Part shown: positions 1 through 7,772 of the stretch, in pieces | Numbering within the stretch: the stretch's first letter is position 1 | Layout: each line of letters opens with the position of its first letter | Assembly (NCBI GenBank): GCA_029865515.1 | Contig: JAOUGQ010000063.1 | Location: forward strand, 1 to 13,148 | DNA from: Nitrospirota bacterium | Lineage (GTDB): Bacteria; Nitrospirota; Nitrospiria; Nitrospirales; UBA8639 | Length of the DNA: 13,148 nucleotides | Direction: 5' to 3' | Program-made: the position numbers and the translations under genes | The notes under the pieces: generated by a model | The model's database searches: none | What the model was told of the DNA's origin: nothing | What the model saw: the letters and a program-made list of their open reading frames with translations, nothing else

Positions 1-122
1 ACAAACGAGGCATCGGCTGAATAGCCGTGAGCACTTCTCAAAAAGGGTTAGCCGACATGTCATGTATGGAGGGTGAACGAGGACACCAGCCAAACCGCCT
101 ATCCTCTTGCCATTCCCAACAT

Positions 123-151
123 TTGACAAGAACCCGCTGGCTGACCATAAG
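123..151 (+). promoter_or_regulatory. candidate sigma-70 promoter for the substrate-binding protein/kinase operon
   Basis: A perfect consensus -35 hexamer, TTGACA (123-128), is followed after 17 nt by CATAAG (146-151). That matches the -10 consensus at four of six positions but lacks the final T. The predicted start of transcription is near 158, about 34 nt before the ATG at 192. The rest of positions 1-191 shows no convincing gene. An open stretch at 2-76 is too short to call as the end of an upstream gene. The -35 is strong and the -10 weak, so the call is tentative. Confidence 0.4.
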
Positions 152-191
152 GTATTGAAATGAGCAACCACATGAAAGACCCTGAGACACG

Positions 192-1151
192 ATGAATGAC
201 TTGATAGCCAGATGCCGGAGATCAACCACCTGGCTGAAGCTTGCCTGGGTGGTCCTATGTTTGGGAATTTTCCTCGGCCTGTCCCGTGTCGCCTCTGCCG
301 AGGAAGTCGCCATCCTGACATCAGCGGACATCACCCCCTATTCTGAGACCATTACCGCATTTAAAGTGGCCCTCCTTCCCTCTTTCCAAGTCCCCACGGA
401 ATATGACCTCCAGGGGAACATGGCAAAAGGCCGGAAATTAGCCCGACGCATTCGCGCATCCAATGCCAAAGTCGTGTTAGCCGTGGGGTTAAAAGCCGCT
501 TTTACCGCCAAACTCGAAATTCAGGATATCCCCGTCATTTTTTGTTTGGTTATTGACCCGGAAAAATATGGCTTGCCGACAGACAACATGGTCGGCCTCT
601 CTTTGAATATCCCGTTTCGCCAACACCTGAAGACTCTACAAACGCTGGTTCCCAAAGTCTCACGCATCGGCGTGCTCTTCAATCCGAAAAAAACGAAAGG
701 GATGCAGAACCAACTTCTGCAAGACGCCAAGGCGTTGGATACCAGGATCGTCGCCCAGGAAGTCCATGCCGAAAAAGATGTCTCTAAAGCACTCCATGCC
801 ATCCAGAATCGCATCGACGCCTTGTGGCTCCTGCCAGACAGTACCGTTCTCACCGAAAACACCCTGGACTTCCTGATAAGTACCACCTTGGAAGCCAATA
901 TTCCCGTCGTCGGCTTCTCCGCAGATTTAGTGCGCAGCAGTGCCGTCGTCGGAGCATATTCCCGCTATAAGGACATTGGCAAACAGGCGGCCCGACTTTT
1001 TCATCAGTTGGCCCGTCAGACTTCTCCGTCTCTATTGGGAACGATCATATCCCCTGGACGTGTCCGGCAATCCATCAATCTAAGGTCCGCAAGGCATTTG
1101 GGCTTATCCCTCCCTCTTGACGTCCTAAGGCAATTCGATGAGCACTTTTGA
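192..1151 (+). CDS. periplasmic ABC-type substrate-binding protein (COG2984/PF04392-like)
   Basis: A 319-residue exported binding protein. The N-terminus has a basic region (R7, R9, R10, K16), a hydrophobic core at about residues 17-31 and a signal peptidase I site, ASA-EE, cleaving after residue 36. The mature part has the two-lobed periplasmic binding fold of the ABC_sub_bind family. Segments resembling that family are VVLAVGLKAAF (94-104), IPVIFCLVIDPE (113-124), RIGVLFNP (158-165) and ALWLLPDSTVL (210-220). Length is typical. The ligand is unknown; characterised relatives include tryptophan- or other small-molecule binders. No permease or ATPase gene follows. Instead the last 14 nt overlap the sensor kinase gene, so it may deliver a ligand signal to that kinase rather than serve uptake. 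The start ATG lacks a strong Shine-Dalgarno sequence, but it is the only start that preserves the whole signal peptide. Family assignment is fairly sure; role is inferred. Confidence 0.82.
   Translation: MNDLIARCRRSTTWLKLAWVVLCLGIFLGLSRVASAEEVAILTSADITPYSETITAFKVALLPSFQVPTEYDLQGNMAKGRKLARRIRASNAKVVLAVGLKAAFTAKLEIQDIPVIFCLVIDPEKYGLPTDNMVGLSLNIPFRQHLKTLQTLVPKVSRIGVLFNPKKTKGMQNQLLQDAKALDTRIVAQEVHAEKDVSKALHAIQNRIDALWLLPDSTVLTENTLDFLISTTLEANIPVVGFSADLVRSSAVVGAYSRYKDIGKQAARLFHQLARQTSPSLLGTIISPGRVRQSINLRSARHLGLSLPLDVLRQFDEHF
1126..1130 (+). promoter_or_regulatory. ribosome binding site fixing the kinase start
   Basis: TAAGG lies 7 nt upstream of the ATG at 1138, inside the end of the preceding gene. 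It supports the overlapping start and suggests translational coupling of the two genes. Confidence 0.5.
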
Positions 1152-3468
1152 CCCGCAACACGCACAACCGCCATCGCCTCCCCCAACTGTCGCAACTGGA
1201 GTGCGGCCAGGGTATCTCACCTTGCGAACAAAATTTTCCTTGTTCGTCAGTCTGGTGATTGTTCTCGCCTGCTCAGGTCTCAGTGGATATCTTATCCAAC
1301 AGGAAGCCGAGGTCATGAAATCCTCGCTGCTCAACATGGGAGCAACTCTGGTTAAAACACTGCATCATGTCAGCGTCCATCGACTTATCATGCAAGATAA
1401 TATCTACTATCTGGAGGAAATGCTTGATGGCGTGTTATCGGCACCAGAAGTCGTCTACGCTATCGCACGAGACAAGGACGGCAAGGTGTTAGTCCGGAAA
1501 TCCAAAGGGAAATTAGTGGATTTCACACAGCTACGTCGTGATGAAACGCAGCCCTTATTCCCGGATGATTCCCTCATGGAAGCACTCATCACAACGAGTC
1601 CCCCTATTTCCAGGTTAGAACCCCGCATGACGGTCTTACATTCCTCACCTCTCAAGAAAGGACTCCTGGTTAACAGGTCAGCGGAAAGAAAGTCTGCCGA
1701 AGAATTCATGGTTGGATCAGAAACCATTTATGACTTCGCCCTTCCCGTTTTCCGTAAATATGGGCCGCCCTCGACCTTAGAACTGCTGTCTGCAGAAAAT
1801 GTTCAAGACAGTCTCAAGATCTCCCCCGGACAGTCCAGCATCATCGGCATCATTCAAATCGGCGTATCCACGGCACCCATGCAACAAGAGCTGAACCAAA
1901 CGGTATGGGACATCGGTCTCCTCACCCTTGGAATCATCCTCCTGGGCATTCTTCTTACAATTCTGTTAACCAATCGCATCGTCACCCCTCTTCGGCGTTT
2001 GGCGGACATGTCTCATAAAATCGCTGAAGGGGATTTCCACGTGACAGTCACCACCGACACCCAGGATGAAGTGGGTCAGCTCACGACCAGCATCAATCGG
2101 ATGGCACTCTCTCTCCAACAGCGAGAAGAAGCCATCTCCACCTATGTGCACACCATTACCAAGCAAGTCACACAACTCAGCGCCTTGCACCAAACTGGCA
2201 TTGCCATTACCTCAACATTAGATATCCAAAAGCTATTCTCCTCCGTTCTCACGCTTCTTCGAGACAATCTGGGATTCCACCGTATGATTCTCGTCCTCCA
2301 AGACCCTCATCAACAACAGGGGATTGTCGCCCGGGTATCCGGAGTTTCTTCAGAATTGGAACAGCAAATTCAACACCTTAAATTTCCCATTGCTCCAGGA
2401 ACCTTAGATGAAACCCTTTTAATTCAAGGGCACCCGGTCTTCGCTCAAAACCTGGAGGAAATAGCCCACAGGATGAACTCTCTTATACTTCCAGTCTGTC
2501 GACGAATTGGAGTGATTTCTTTTGTTGCCGCTCCGCTGTTGTGTCAGAACCGGGTGCTGGGGTATCTCGGAGCCGATCGGGGCGATCAACACTGCACACA
2601 GGAAGACTTGAATTTGCTGCTGACCATTGCCAGCCACGTGGCCGTGGCCCTCGACAACGCCCGAAACTATGAGGACGTTGAAAAACTCGCACAAACCCTG
2701 GAAGAACGGGTGGCAGAACGCACGCAAGATCTTCAGTCCGCCAATGAACGTCTTCAGGAATTAGATAAGTTAAAATCGTCCTTCGTCTCAATCGTGTCAC
2801 ATGAGCTGCGAACGCCGATGACCTCCATAAAAGGGTTGGTGGAAAACATGCTGGATGGATTGACCGGGCATCTGAATGACCGGCAATCGTTTTATCTCGG
2901 ACGAGTGAAATACAATATCGAACGACTTACTCGGATGATTAATGATCTTCTGGATCTTTCCCGAATCGAAGCGGGCCGCATGGACCTGCACCAGAGCCCC
3001 GTCAACATCGGCAGCCTCGCACAAGAGGTCGTGGAAATGTTGCAACCCCTGGCGGAGGAGCGTTCTCTCAGCCTCAAAGCGAATATTTCTCCAACCATCG
3101 GTTTAATCCAAGGCGATCGAGATAAACTCATTCAGATTCTCACCAACCTCATAAATAATGCCCTCAAATTTACGGAACCCGCCGGGGCGGTAACCGTGGA
3201 AGTAACCCAGCGGGAAGACGGCATGATTCACACGTGTGTCATTGATACCGGCTGCGGCATTCCCTTAGAGGAACAACAGACGATTTTTGAACGATTTTAC
3301 CGAGGGCAATCTTCTGAAATGAAAAACCGCGGGGCCGGCCTGGGTCTGGCTATCACCAAAAGTTTAGTCGAGTTGCACGGCGGATCGGTTTTTGTGGAGA
3401 GTACCCCCGGAAAAGGCAGTCATTTCTGCGTGATCCTACCCATAACACCGCTATCCCAGGAGGCTTAA
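1138..3468 (+). CDS. membrane sensor histidine kinase, HAMP-GAF-HisKA-HATPase
   Basis: A 776-residue hybrid-free sensor kinase. A proline-rich cytoplasmic N-terminus (11-17) leads to TM1 (about 33-53), a periplasmic sensor region (about 54-257) and TM2 (about 258-278). HAMP follows (about 279-332), then a GAF-like domain (about 350-508) and a coiled-coil linker (about 511-548). The HisKA H-box SHELRTP carries the phospho-accepting His555. The ATPase domain has the N-box with Asn674, G1 DTGCGIP (703-709), F-box FERF (717-720) and G2 GAGLGLAI (732-739). All residues needed for autophosphorylation are present, so it should be active. There is no receiver domain, so phosphate must pass to a separate regulator; candidates in the window are the REC-PAS protein (3704-4576) and the NtrC-type regulator (4669-6078). 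It overlaps the binding-protein gene by 14 nt, which suggests that protein is its sensory partner. The periplasmic signal and the GAF ligand are unknown. Confidence 0.92.
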   Translation: MSTFDPQHAQPPSPPPTVATGVRPGYLTLRTKFSLFVSLVIVLACSGLSGYLIQQEAEVMKSSLLNMGATLVKTLHHVSVHRLIMQDNIYYLEEMLDGVLSAPEVVYAIARDKDGKVLVRKSKGKLVDFTQLRRDETQPLFPDDSLMEALITTSPPISRLEPRMTVLHSSPLKKGLLVNRSAERKSAEEFMVGSETIYDFALPVFRKYGPPSTLELLSAENVQDSLKISPGQSSIIGIIQIGVSTAPMQQELNQTVWDIGLLTLGIILLGILLTILLTNRIVTPLRRLADMSHKIAEGDFHVTVTTDTQDEVGQLTTSINRMALSLQQREEAISTYVHTITKQVTQLSALHQTGIAITSTLDIQKLFSSVLTLLRDNLGFHRMILVLQDPHQQQGIVARVSGVSSELEQQIQHLKFPIAPGTLDETLLIQGHPVFAQNLEEIAHRMNSLILPVCRRIGVISFVAAPLLCQNRVLGYLGADRGDQHCTQEDLNLLLTIASHVAVALDNARNYEDVEKLAQTLEERVAERTQDLQSANERLQELDKLKSSFVSIVSHELRTPMTSIKGLVENMLDGLTGHLNDRQSFYLGRVKYNIERLTRMINDLLDLSRIEAGRMDLHQSPVNIGSLAQEVVEMLQPLAEERSLSLKANISPTIGLIQGDRDKLIQILTNLINNALKFTEPAGAVTVEVTQREDGMIHTCVIDTGCGIPLEEQQTIFERFYRGQSSEMKNRGAGLGLAITKSLVELHGGSVFVESTPGKGSHFCVILPITPLSQEA

Positions 3469-3492
3469 AAAGTCGGACATGTGGACACTCAA

Positions 3493-3545
3493 AAATGTAT
3501 CGGTTTAGATACACCGATTATCTAAACGGATACATTTCCTTTTTT
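3493..3545 (+). terminator. Rho-independent terminator with a long AT-rich stem
   Basis: The arms at 3493-3511 and 3519-3537 are complementary over 19 bp with a single G-G mismatch (3502/3528) around a 7-nt loop. A run of six T (3540-3545) follows two C. It lies 24 nt after the kinase stop and should end the binding-protein/kinase transcript. The stem is much longer and more AT-rich than a usual intrinsic terminator, so it may have another role as well. Confidence 0.8.
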
Positions 3546-3703
3546 CTGAAACATCCTTCGCCCTGGGAAACCACCACATTAGGTAAGCCCGCAACTTGCA
3601 AGAACCTCTTTCTTATGTTCACTGGAGGCCGGTAGGAAAATTTCCATGTGACATCTGCCTTCAAAATTACTCAAGGATCTGGGTCGACGCCAGGAAAACA
3701 AAC

Positions 3704-4576
3704 ATGTCTCTCTTATCCACGAAGCCGCGAGTATTGCTCGTGGATGATGACCCGGACATACTTCTGGCCCTTTCCGATTATCTTTGCCAGGAAGGTTTTC
3801 AGGTAGAGACAGCGGAGACGGGAGCGGCGGCCCTTCAGAAGAGTGCTGCCTCATCATATGATGCGGTGGTCCTTGATGTCGGACTTCCCGACAGGGATGG
3901 TCTTGAAGTTCTTAACGAACTCTCTCATACGCACCCACAATTGCCGGTCATTCTCCTGACCGCTTTTACCTCCTTACGAAACACCGCCGACCCCGATATT
4001 CTTGACAGAGCCTTTGCCTACCTCACCAAACCCTATAAACGGCAGGAGGTCAAATCTGCCATTCACCGGGCCTGCCTGGCAGGCCAAGTGGCTATTGAAG
4101 GCCTACCCGGTTCGTCCGCACCTACTACGCCATTTGACACCTTCCCGTCCCTTCTCCAACCGAGTCCCAGCCAGGCTCCTCTCGATGCGGCCATACAGCC
4201 AAAATTTAACCTCTCTGCGTACGTCCGGCTGGCAGAATACGTTCAACTGATGCAATTCGCCTTTGATCATGTCCCTGACGGCATTCTGATAGCCGATTCC
4301 GAGAAACGCTTGCGTTTTGCCAATCAGGCGGCCTGCGACGCGCTAGGATACACGCGGGAAGAACTCCAAACCCTTCGTATTCCAGACATTGCCCCCAACC
4401 ATGACAATGAGAAATTCCGGCAACAGCTGGAACGCCTGCGAACAGGTCAACCGTTAACGTACCCATCAAACCACCGAACCAAAAACGGCCAGCTATTCCC
4501 TATTGAAATTTCAGTGTACCTCCTCAATTTTCAAGGCCAGGAATTTACCTGCGCAATCACTCGACGGATTCAATAA
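3704..4576 (+). CDS. response regulator, REC-PAS, no output domain
   Basis: A 290-residue two-domain signalling protein. The receiver domain (about 8-126) has the acidic pocket D14-D15-D16, phospho-acceptor D58 (VVLDVGLPD), switch T86 and conserved K109 (LTKPY). A proline-rich linker (about 132-165) leads to a PAS domain (about 180-289) with typical PAS features: DGILIADSEKRLRFANQAAC and, near the end, NGQLFPIEISV. There is no DNA-binding, kinase, GGDEF or other effector domain. It may act as a phosphate relay or sink, or by protein contact, with the PAS binding a small ligand or partner. The ATG at 3704 was chosen because AGGA lies 8 nt upstream and the receiver begins right after it; a TTG at 3596 would add 36 residues unlike any domain. 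It follows the kinase on the same strand but after a terminator, so it likely has its own promoter; none was convincing in 3546-3703. Confidence 0.85.
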   Translation: MSLLSTKPRVLLVDDDPDILLALSDYLCQEGFQVETAETGAAALQKSAASSYDAVVLDVGLPDRDGLEVLNELSHTHPQLPVILLTAFTSLRNTADPDILDRAFAYLTKPYKRQEVKSAIHRACLAGQVAIEGLPGSSAPTTPFDTFPSLLQPSPSQAPLDAAIQPKFNLSAYVRLAEYVQLMQFAFDHVPDGILIADSEKRLRFANQAACDALGYTREELQTLRIPDIAPNHDNEKFRQQLERLRTGQPLTYPSNHRTKNGQLFPIEISVYLLNFQGQEFTCAITRRIQ

Positions 4577-4668
4577 ATGCCGAACGAAGGAGAAGGAGGC
4601 TGAGACGAAAAGACGGGAGGGATGTTCCTTGTGGGCCATCTTCCCAACTCCTCATGGATCCTAAGTGG

Positions 4669-6078
4669 TTAGGAATCCTCGGAACCCTGCTGAATGCCTT
4701 TTTGTTTGAGGAGGCGGGAGAGGTAAGTGCGTTGAAGGCCCAGGAGTTCTGAGGCTTTGGTTTGGCTCCAATTGCTCCGGCGCATGGCTTGCTCCAGAAT
4801 GCGGGTGCCGAATCGGTCCAGGGCTTCATGGTACGGGAGGTTGTCGATCTCATCGAGTTCATCTTTCCCCCCGCCCAACCCCAGGAGGTCGGTGGAAATT
4901 TCTTCATCCACACCCAACACCACCGCTCGGGCAATGGCGTTATCCAATTCACGAATATTGCCTGGCCAGGAATAGCATCGCATCGTTTCCATGGCTGCCT
5001 TGGAAAATTTCCGTTTGCGTTTTTTCATTTCTCGCACATGGCGCGCTAAAAAATGATCGGCCAGAGGGATGATATCCTCGGGACGATCCCGCAGTGGCGG
5101 CAATGACAGGTTCACGACATTGAGCCGGAAATACAGATCTTCCCGAAAGACCTTCTCCTTGACCGCTTGCTTGAGATCCTTATTGGTGGCCGCAATGACC
5201 CGTATGTTGACGCGGACCAATCGCGTCCCACCCACCCGGGGAAACTCATGATCCTGAAGGACCCGGAGTAATTTGGCTTGAAGCCCCAGGGGCATATCTC
5301 CGATTTCATCCAGGAAGACAGTCCCCCCATCCGCCGCTTCGATTTTCCCTTTTTGCAGAGAATCCGCACCCGTAAAGGCTCCTTTTTCATGACCAAAGAG
5401 TTCATTTTCCAGGAGGGTTTCGGTGAGAGCGACACAATTGATGATACTGAACGGCATATCCCGCCGGTCACTCCATTGGTGAATAGACCGTGCAAACAGC
5501 TCCTTCCCCGTCCCGCTTTCTCCCAACAGCAACACCGTGGCATCAGCCTCAGCCGCCCGCTTAGCCATCTGCACCATCGATTGCACCTGAGGGCTGTTCC
5601 CGACGATTTGGCTATACCGGCTTTCCACTTCCGTGCGCAGGGCGGCAACCTGCCGCCCTAACGCTTCCCGGGTCAAGACCTTTTTGAGAACAAGAGCCAG
5701 ATGGTCCAGCTCAATAGGCTTTGTAAGAAAGTCGTATGCTCCCGCTTTCATGGCCTCGACAGCCTTGGAGATCGTGCCGTGAGCCGTCATAACCACCACC
5801 GGCAACGGAAGACTCTCTCCTCCCCCGAATACCTGAGGTTCAGCTCCTTCATGTTTCCTCGCACTGGTTTTGGCTAATTGATGCAGCACTTCCATGCCGG
5901 TCATCCGGGGCATTTCTAAATCCAACAGCATGAGGTGAGGGAAATCCTGCTCTAACTTCTCCAACGCCTCTTCACCATTTCCCGCCGCAATCGTTTCATA
6001 GCCAAGGGCTTCTAAGCGGTCGGTCAGCATGAGGACAATGTCGGGATGATCATCGACAATGAGAATTTTCTTTTTCAT
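4669..6078 (-). CDS. NtrC-family sigma-54-dependent response regulator
   Basis: A 469-residue activator of RNA polymerase-sigma54. The receiver domain (about 3-135) has D10, phospho-acceptor D53 (LLDLEMPRMTG), T98 and K120 (FLTKPIE). The AAA+ domain (about 157-395) has Walker A GESGTGKE (186-193), the sigma54-contacting loop GAFTGA (233-238), Walker B FLDEIGD (255-261) and an arginine-finger region FREDLYFRLN (311-320). A C-terminal Fis-type helix-turn-helix (about 432-460) includes NWSQTKASELLGLQRTYLS. All motifs for ATP hydrolysis and polymerase activation are intact. The start is the ATG at 6078, with a strong AAAGGAG 5 nt upstream; a longer frame to 6126 has no such site. The receiver has an unusual insertion at about residues 71-91. 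It is the last gene of the gmhA run, 64 nt downstream, and converges on the REC-PAS gene. Its targets are not visible: I saw no clear -24/-12 promoter in the window. Confidence 0.93.
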   Translation of the reverse strand: MKKKILIVDDHPDIVLMLTDRLEALGYETIAAGNGEEALEKLEQDFPHLMLLDLEMPRMTGMEVLHQLAKTSARKHEGAEPQVFGGGESLPLPVVVMTAHGTISKAVEAMKAGAYDFLTKPIELDHLALVLKKVLTREALGRQVAALRTEVESRYSQIVGNSPQVQSMVQMAKRAAEADATVLLLGESGTGKELFARSIHQWSDRRDMPFSIINCVALTETLLENELFGHEKGAFTGADSLQKGKIEAADGGTVFLDEIGDMPLGLQAKLLRVLQDHEFPRVGGTRLVRVNIRVIAATNKDLKQAVKEKVFREDLYFRLNVVNLSLPPLRDRPEDIIPLADHFLARHVREMKKRKRKFSKAAMETMRCYSWPGNIRELDNAIARAVVLGVDEEISTDLLGLGGGKDELDEIDNLPYHEALDRFGTRILEQAMRRSNWSQTKASELLGLQRTYLSRLLKQKGIQQGSEDS

Positions 6079-6083
6079 GTCTA

Positions 6084-6090
6084 CTCCTTT
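6084..6090 (-). promoter_or_regulatory. strong Shine-Dalgarno of the sigma-54 regulator gene
   Basis: AAAGGAG on the minus strand lies 5 nt before the ATG at 6078 and decides the start of the regulator. It contrasts with gmhA and the CARF gene nearby, which have no such site. Confidence 0.75.
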
Positions 6091-6142
6091 ACCCCGCACC
6101 TGATTGTCCACCGTCAATACAGTCAAGCCATCCGGGAACGCC

Positions 6143-7138
6143 TTATTTTCGAAGCGCCTCCAGCACTGCGGCAGCCAAAAGCGGGACCATCAATTCATGA
6201 TGCCCGGTTAGAGCATAGCCTTTTCCACCTTTTTGGGTTGGCCGTTTCACGACATTCGTCAGGGGTCGATAATGCGGAAGAAAATCCATGTTCACCGTGG
6301 TGATATGTGTTAAGGCTCGTCCCAGGTTCCGGCCCAAGGTCACTGTTTTGAGAAAGACTTCCGGCATGAGGACGGCCGATCCCAAATTGATATACACGCC
6401 CCCTTCCATGTGCGATACCACTGCGGCCAGCTTGCGAAAATCCAGTAACGACCCTCCGCCGATCGCTTCCCCGTTCGCGTGTGGATGCATATGAATGATA
6501 TCGGTGCCGATCGCCACATGCACCGTTACCGGAAGGCCCAGTTGGACGCCAGCCGCCAGCAGACTCAATCGCCGATGCGGAAATTGCCTGGGATGTTTAT
6601 GGATATAACGGCCTACCGCCTCGCCAATACCCAAACCCGCCTGCCAACCCTGCACAATCGCCTCATTCAGAATGCGTCCCGTATCTTCCGCCATGCCAAA
6701 TCGCCCGGAATCAATTTCGGCTTCCACCTCTTCGGAGGTTTGACCCAGATACGCCAGCTCAAAGTCATGAATAATGACGGCACCATTCATGGCCACGGCG
6801 GTAATCACTCCCTTGCGCATCAGATCGACCACAATAGGATTGAGGCCGACCTTGGTGGGATGAGCACCCATGCCCAGGATGACCGGTTTCCCACGTCGTC
6901 TCGCATCGACAATCGCCGCCACTACGGCTCGAAAGGTTTTGCCTGCTAAAATATCGGGCAGGGTTTTGAGAAACGCGTGAAATGAACCTTTGCGCCGCCA
7001 GGGAGAGGCAAAGTCCGCCATCTTCACTTTGGAATGACGGGTTTGAAGCGGATAGGTCCGAAGCCGGGCAAGGTTCAGCTTCGGGGAAGTACCGGTCGGC
7101 AATGAATTAGACCTGGTCACCAAAGAGACGCTCTTCAA
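6143..7138 (-). CDS. deoxyhypusine-synthase-like protein of unknown substrate
   Basis: Up to 331 residues. I do not recognise an experimentally defined family. The order of conserved blocks follows the NAD-dependent deoxyhypusine synthase fold. These are MGAHPTKVGLNPIVVDLM (90-107), MNGAVIIHDFELA (117-129), VTVHVAIGTDIIHMHPHANG (204-223), GGVYINLGSAVLMPEVF (246-262) and a C-terminal Lys/Gly-rich stretch then LLAAAVLEAL. The second block corresponds to the DHS helix-strand before its acidic/NAD residues, and KGGKGYALTGHH sits where DHS has its catalytic-lysine region. Bacteria lack eIF5A, so the substrate must differ; bacterial DHS-like proteins in general act on polyamines or have unknown roles. 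The outermost start is a TTG at 7138, overlapping gmhA by 32 nt without a Shine-Dalgarno. A TTG at 7102, 4 nt after the gmhA stop, or the ATG at 7021 are alternatives; the stretch before residue 40 looks conserved, favouring 7102 or earlier. Co-transcription with gmhA is likely. Confidence 0.7.
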   Translation of the reverse strand: MKSVSLVTRSNSLPTGTSPKLNLARLRTYPLQTRHSKVKMADFASPWRRKGSFHAFLKTLPDILAGKTFRAVVAAIVDARRRGKPVILGMGAHPTKVGLNPIVVDLMRKGVITAVAMNGAVIIHDFELAYLGQTSEEVEAEIDSGRFGMAEDTGRILNEAIVQGWQAGLGIGEAVGRYIHKHPRQFPHRRLSLLAAGVQLGLPVTVHVAIGTDIIHMHPHANGEAIGGGSLLDFRKLAAVVSHMEGGVYINLGSAVLMPEVFLKTVTLGRNLGRALTHITTVNMDFLPHYRPLTNVVKRPTQKGGKGYALTGHHELMVPLLAAAVLEALRK

Positions 7139-7688
7139 TAAATTCGCACAACACGTGGCCCAGAGTGATATGGCATTCTTGAATGCGTGCCGTCACTGAC
7201 GAAGGGACCCGGAAACAATAGTCGACAAGATCCCCCACCTTCCCCCCGGTGGCACCGGTCCAGGCCACGGTGATCAGGCCACGCTCAGAGGCGGCTTCCA
7301 CACCCCGAATGACGTTGATGGAGTTTCCACTGGTGCTAATGGCAATCGCGACATCGCCTTTGCGCCCATGCGCCAGTATTTGCCGCGAGAAAATATCGGC
7401 ATAATCGTAATCATTGGCAATACAGGTAATGGCAGCCATATCAGTGGCCAGAGCGAGGGCGGGGAGAGGTTCACGATCACGGCGGTACCGGCCGACAAAT
7501 TCAGCTGCAAGATGTGAAGCGTCTGTGGCGCTTCCACCGTTTCCAAAAAGCAACACTTTTCGGCCTTCACGAAACGCCCGGATCAGCAGTTGACCGACTT
7601 CGACCACGCGTTCAGCATGGGTGCGGATAAATTCATTCTTGACATCCGCACTGATTTCAAAGGCCTGCACCACGGCATCAATATCCAT
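7107..7688 (-). CDS. gmhA: phosphoheptose isomerase (sedoheptulose 7-phosphate isomerase)
   Basis: A 193-residue SIS-domain enzyme that converts D-sedoheptulose 7-phosphate to D-glycero-D-manno-heptose 7-phosphate. This is the first step toward the ADP-heptose used in lipopolysaccharide inner core. The sugar-phosphate loop GNGGSATDASH (49-59) and STSGNS (118-123) are present. The zinc/catalytic residues known in E. coli GmhA align with H59, E63, Q170 and H178 (RIQECHITLGH). These GmhA-type metal residues argue for GmhA rather than DiaA. Length is usual for the family. It is the first gene of a minus-strand run; the next gene starts in or just after its 3' end. There is no Shine-Dalgarno before the ATG at 7688, and a -10-like TAGAAT lies only 8 nt upstream, suggesting a leaderless message. 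No other heptose gene (hldE, gmhB) is in the window. Confidence 0.93.
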   Translation of the reverse strand: MDIDAVVQAFEISADVKNEFIRTHAERVVEVGQLLIRAFREGRKVLLFGNGGSATDASHLAAEFVGRYRRDREPLPALALATDMAAITCIANDYDYADIFSRQILAHGRKGDVAIAISTSGNSINVIRGVEAASERGLITVAWTGATGGKVGDLVDYCFRVPSSVTARIQECHITLGHVLCEFIEERLFGDQV

Positions 7689-7696
7689 CGGGGCCG

Positions 7697-7725
7697 ATTC
7701 TATCAGGATAGGACTGAAATTTCAC
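7697..7725 (-). promoter_or_regulatory. candidate promoter for gmhA (leaderless)
   Basis: On the minus strand GTGAAA (7725-7720) is separated by 17 nt from TAGAAT (7702-7697). These match the -35 and -10 consensus at four and five positions. The ATG begins 8 nt after the -10, where transcription would be expected to start, and no ribosome site is present. Confidence 0.45.
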
Positions 7726-7772
7726 AGTGCGGGAAGGGAAATACCCCAGGCTGCCTGTTTGCGTCATGAGAT

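Noticed and set aside
14..27. Small hairpin CGGCT-GAAT-AGCCG near the left edge
   Set aside because: Only 5 bp and no T run; too small to call a terminator.
3596..3703. Upstream TTG extension of the REC-PAS protein by 36 residues
   Set aside because: No domain similarity, no ribosome site at the TTG, and a proper AGGA sits before the ATG at 3704, directly ahead of the receiver.
4656..4678. Hairpin GGATCCTAA / TTAGG-ATCC over the stop of the sigma-54 regulator
   Set aside because: Nine pairs with a bulge but no T run on either strand; it may assist termination between the convergent genes, but cannot be called.
5112..5648. 178-residue frame inside the sigma-54 regulator, same strand, other frame
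   Set aside because: It lies wholly within a well-supported gene and is an alternative-frame shadow without recognisable motifs.
6079..6126. N-terminal extension of the sigma-54 regulator by 16 residues
   Set aside because: The ATG at 6078 has AAAGGAG at ideal spacing and begins the receiver; the extension overlaps that ribosome site.
6079..6142. Possible promoter (TTGACT/TTGACG) before the sigma-54 regulator
   Set aside because: Good -35-like words, but no -10 at acceptable spacing; the gene is more simply read with the gmhA run.
6479..6949. 156-residue plus-strand frame antisense to the DHS-like gene
   Set aside because: Composition rich in His, Gln and Arg typical of an antisense shadow; the minus-strand frame shows conserved blocks.
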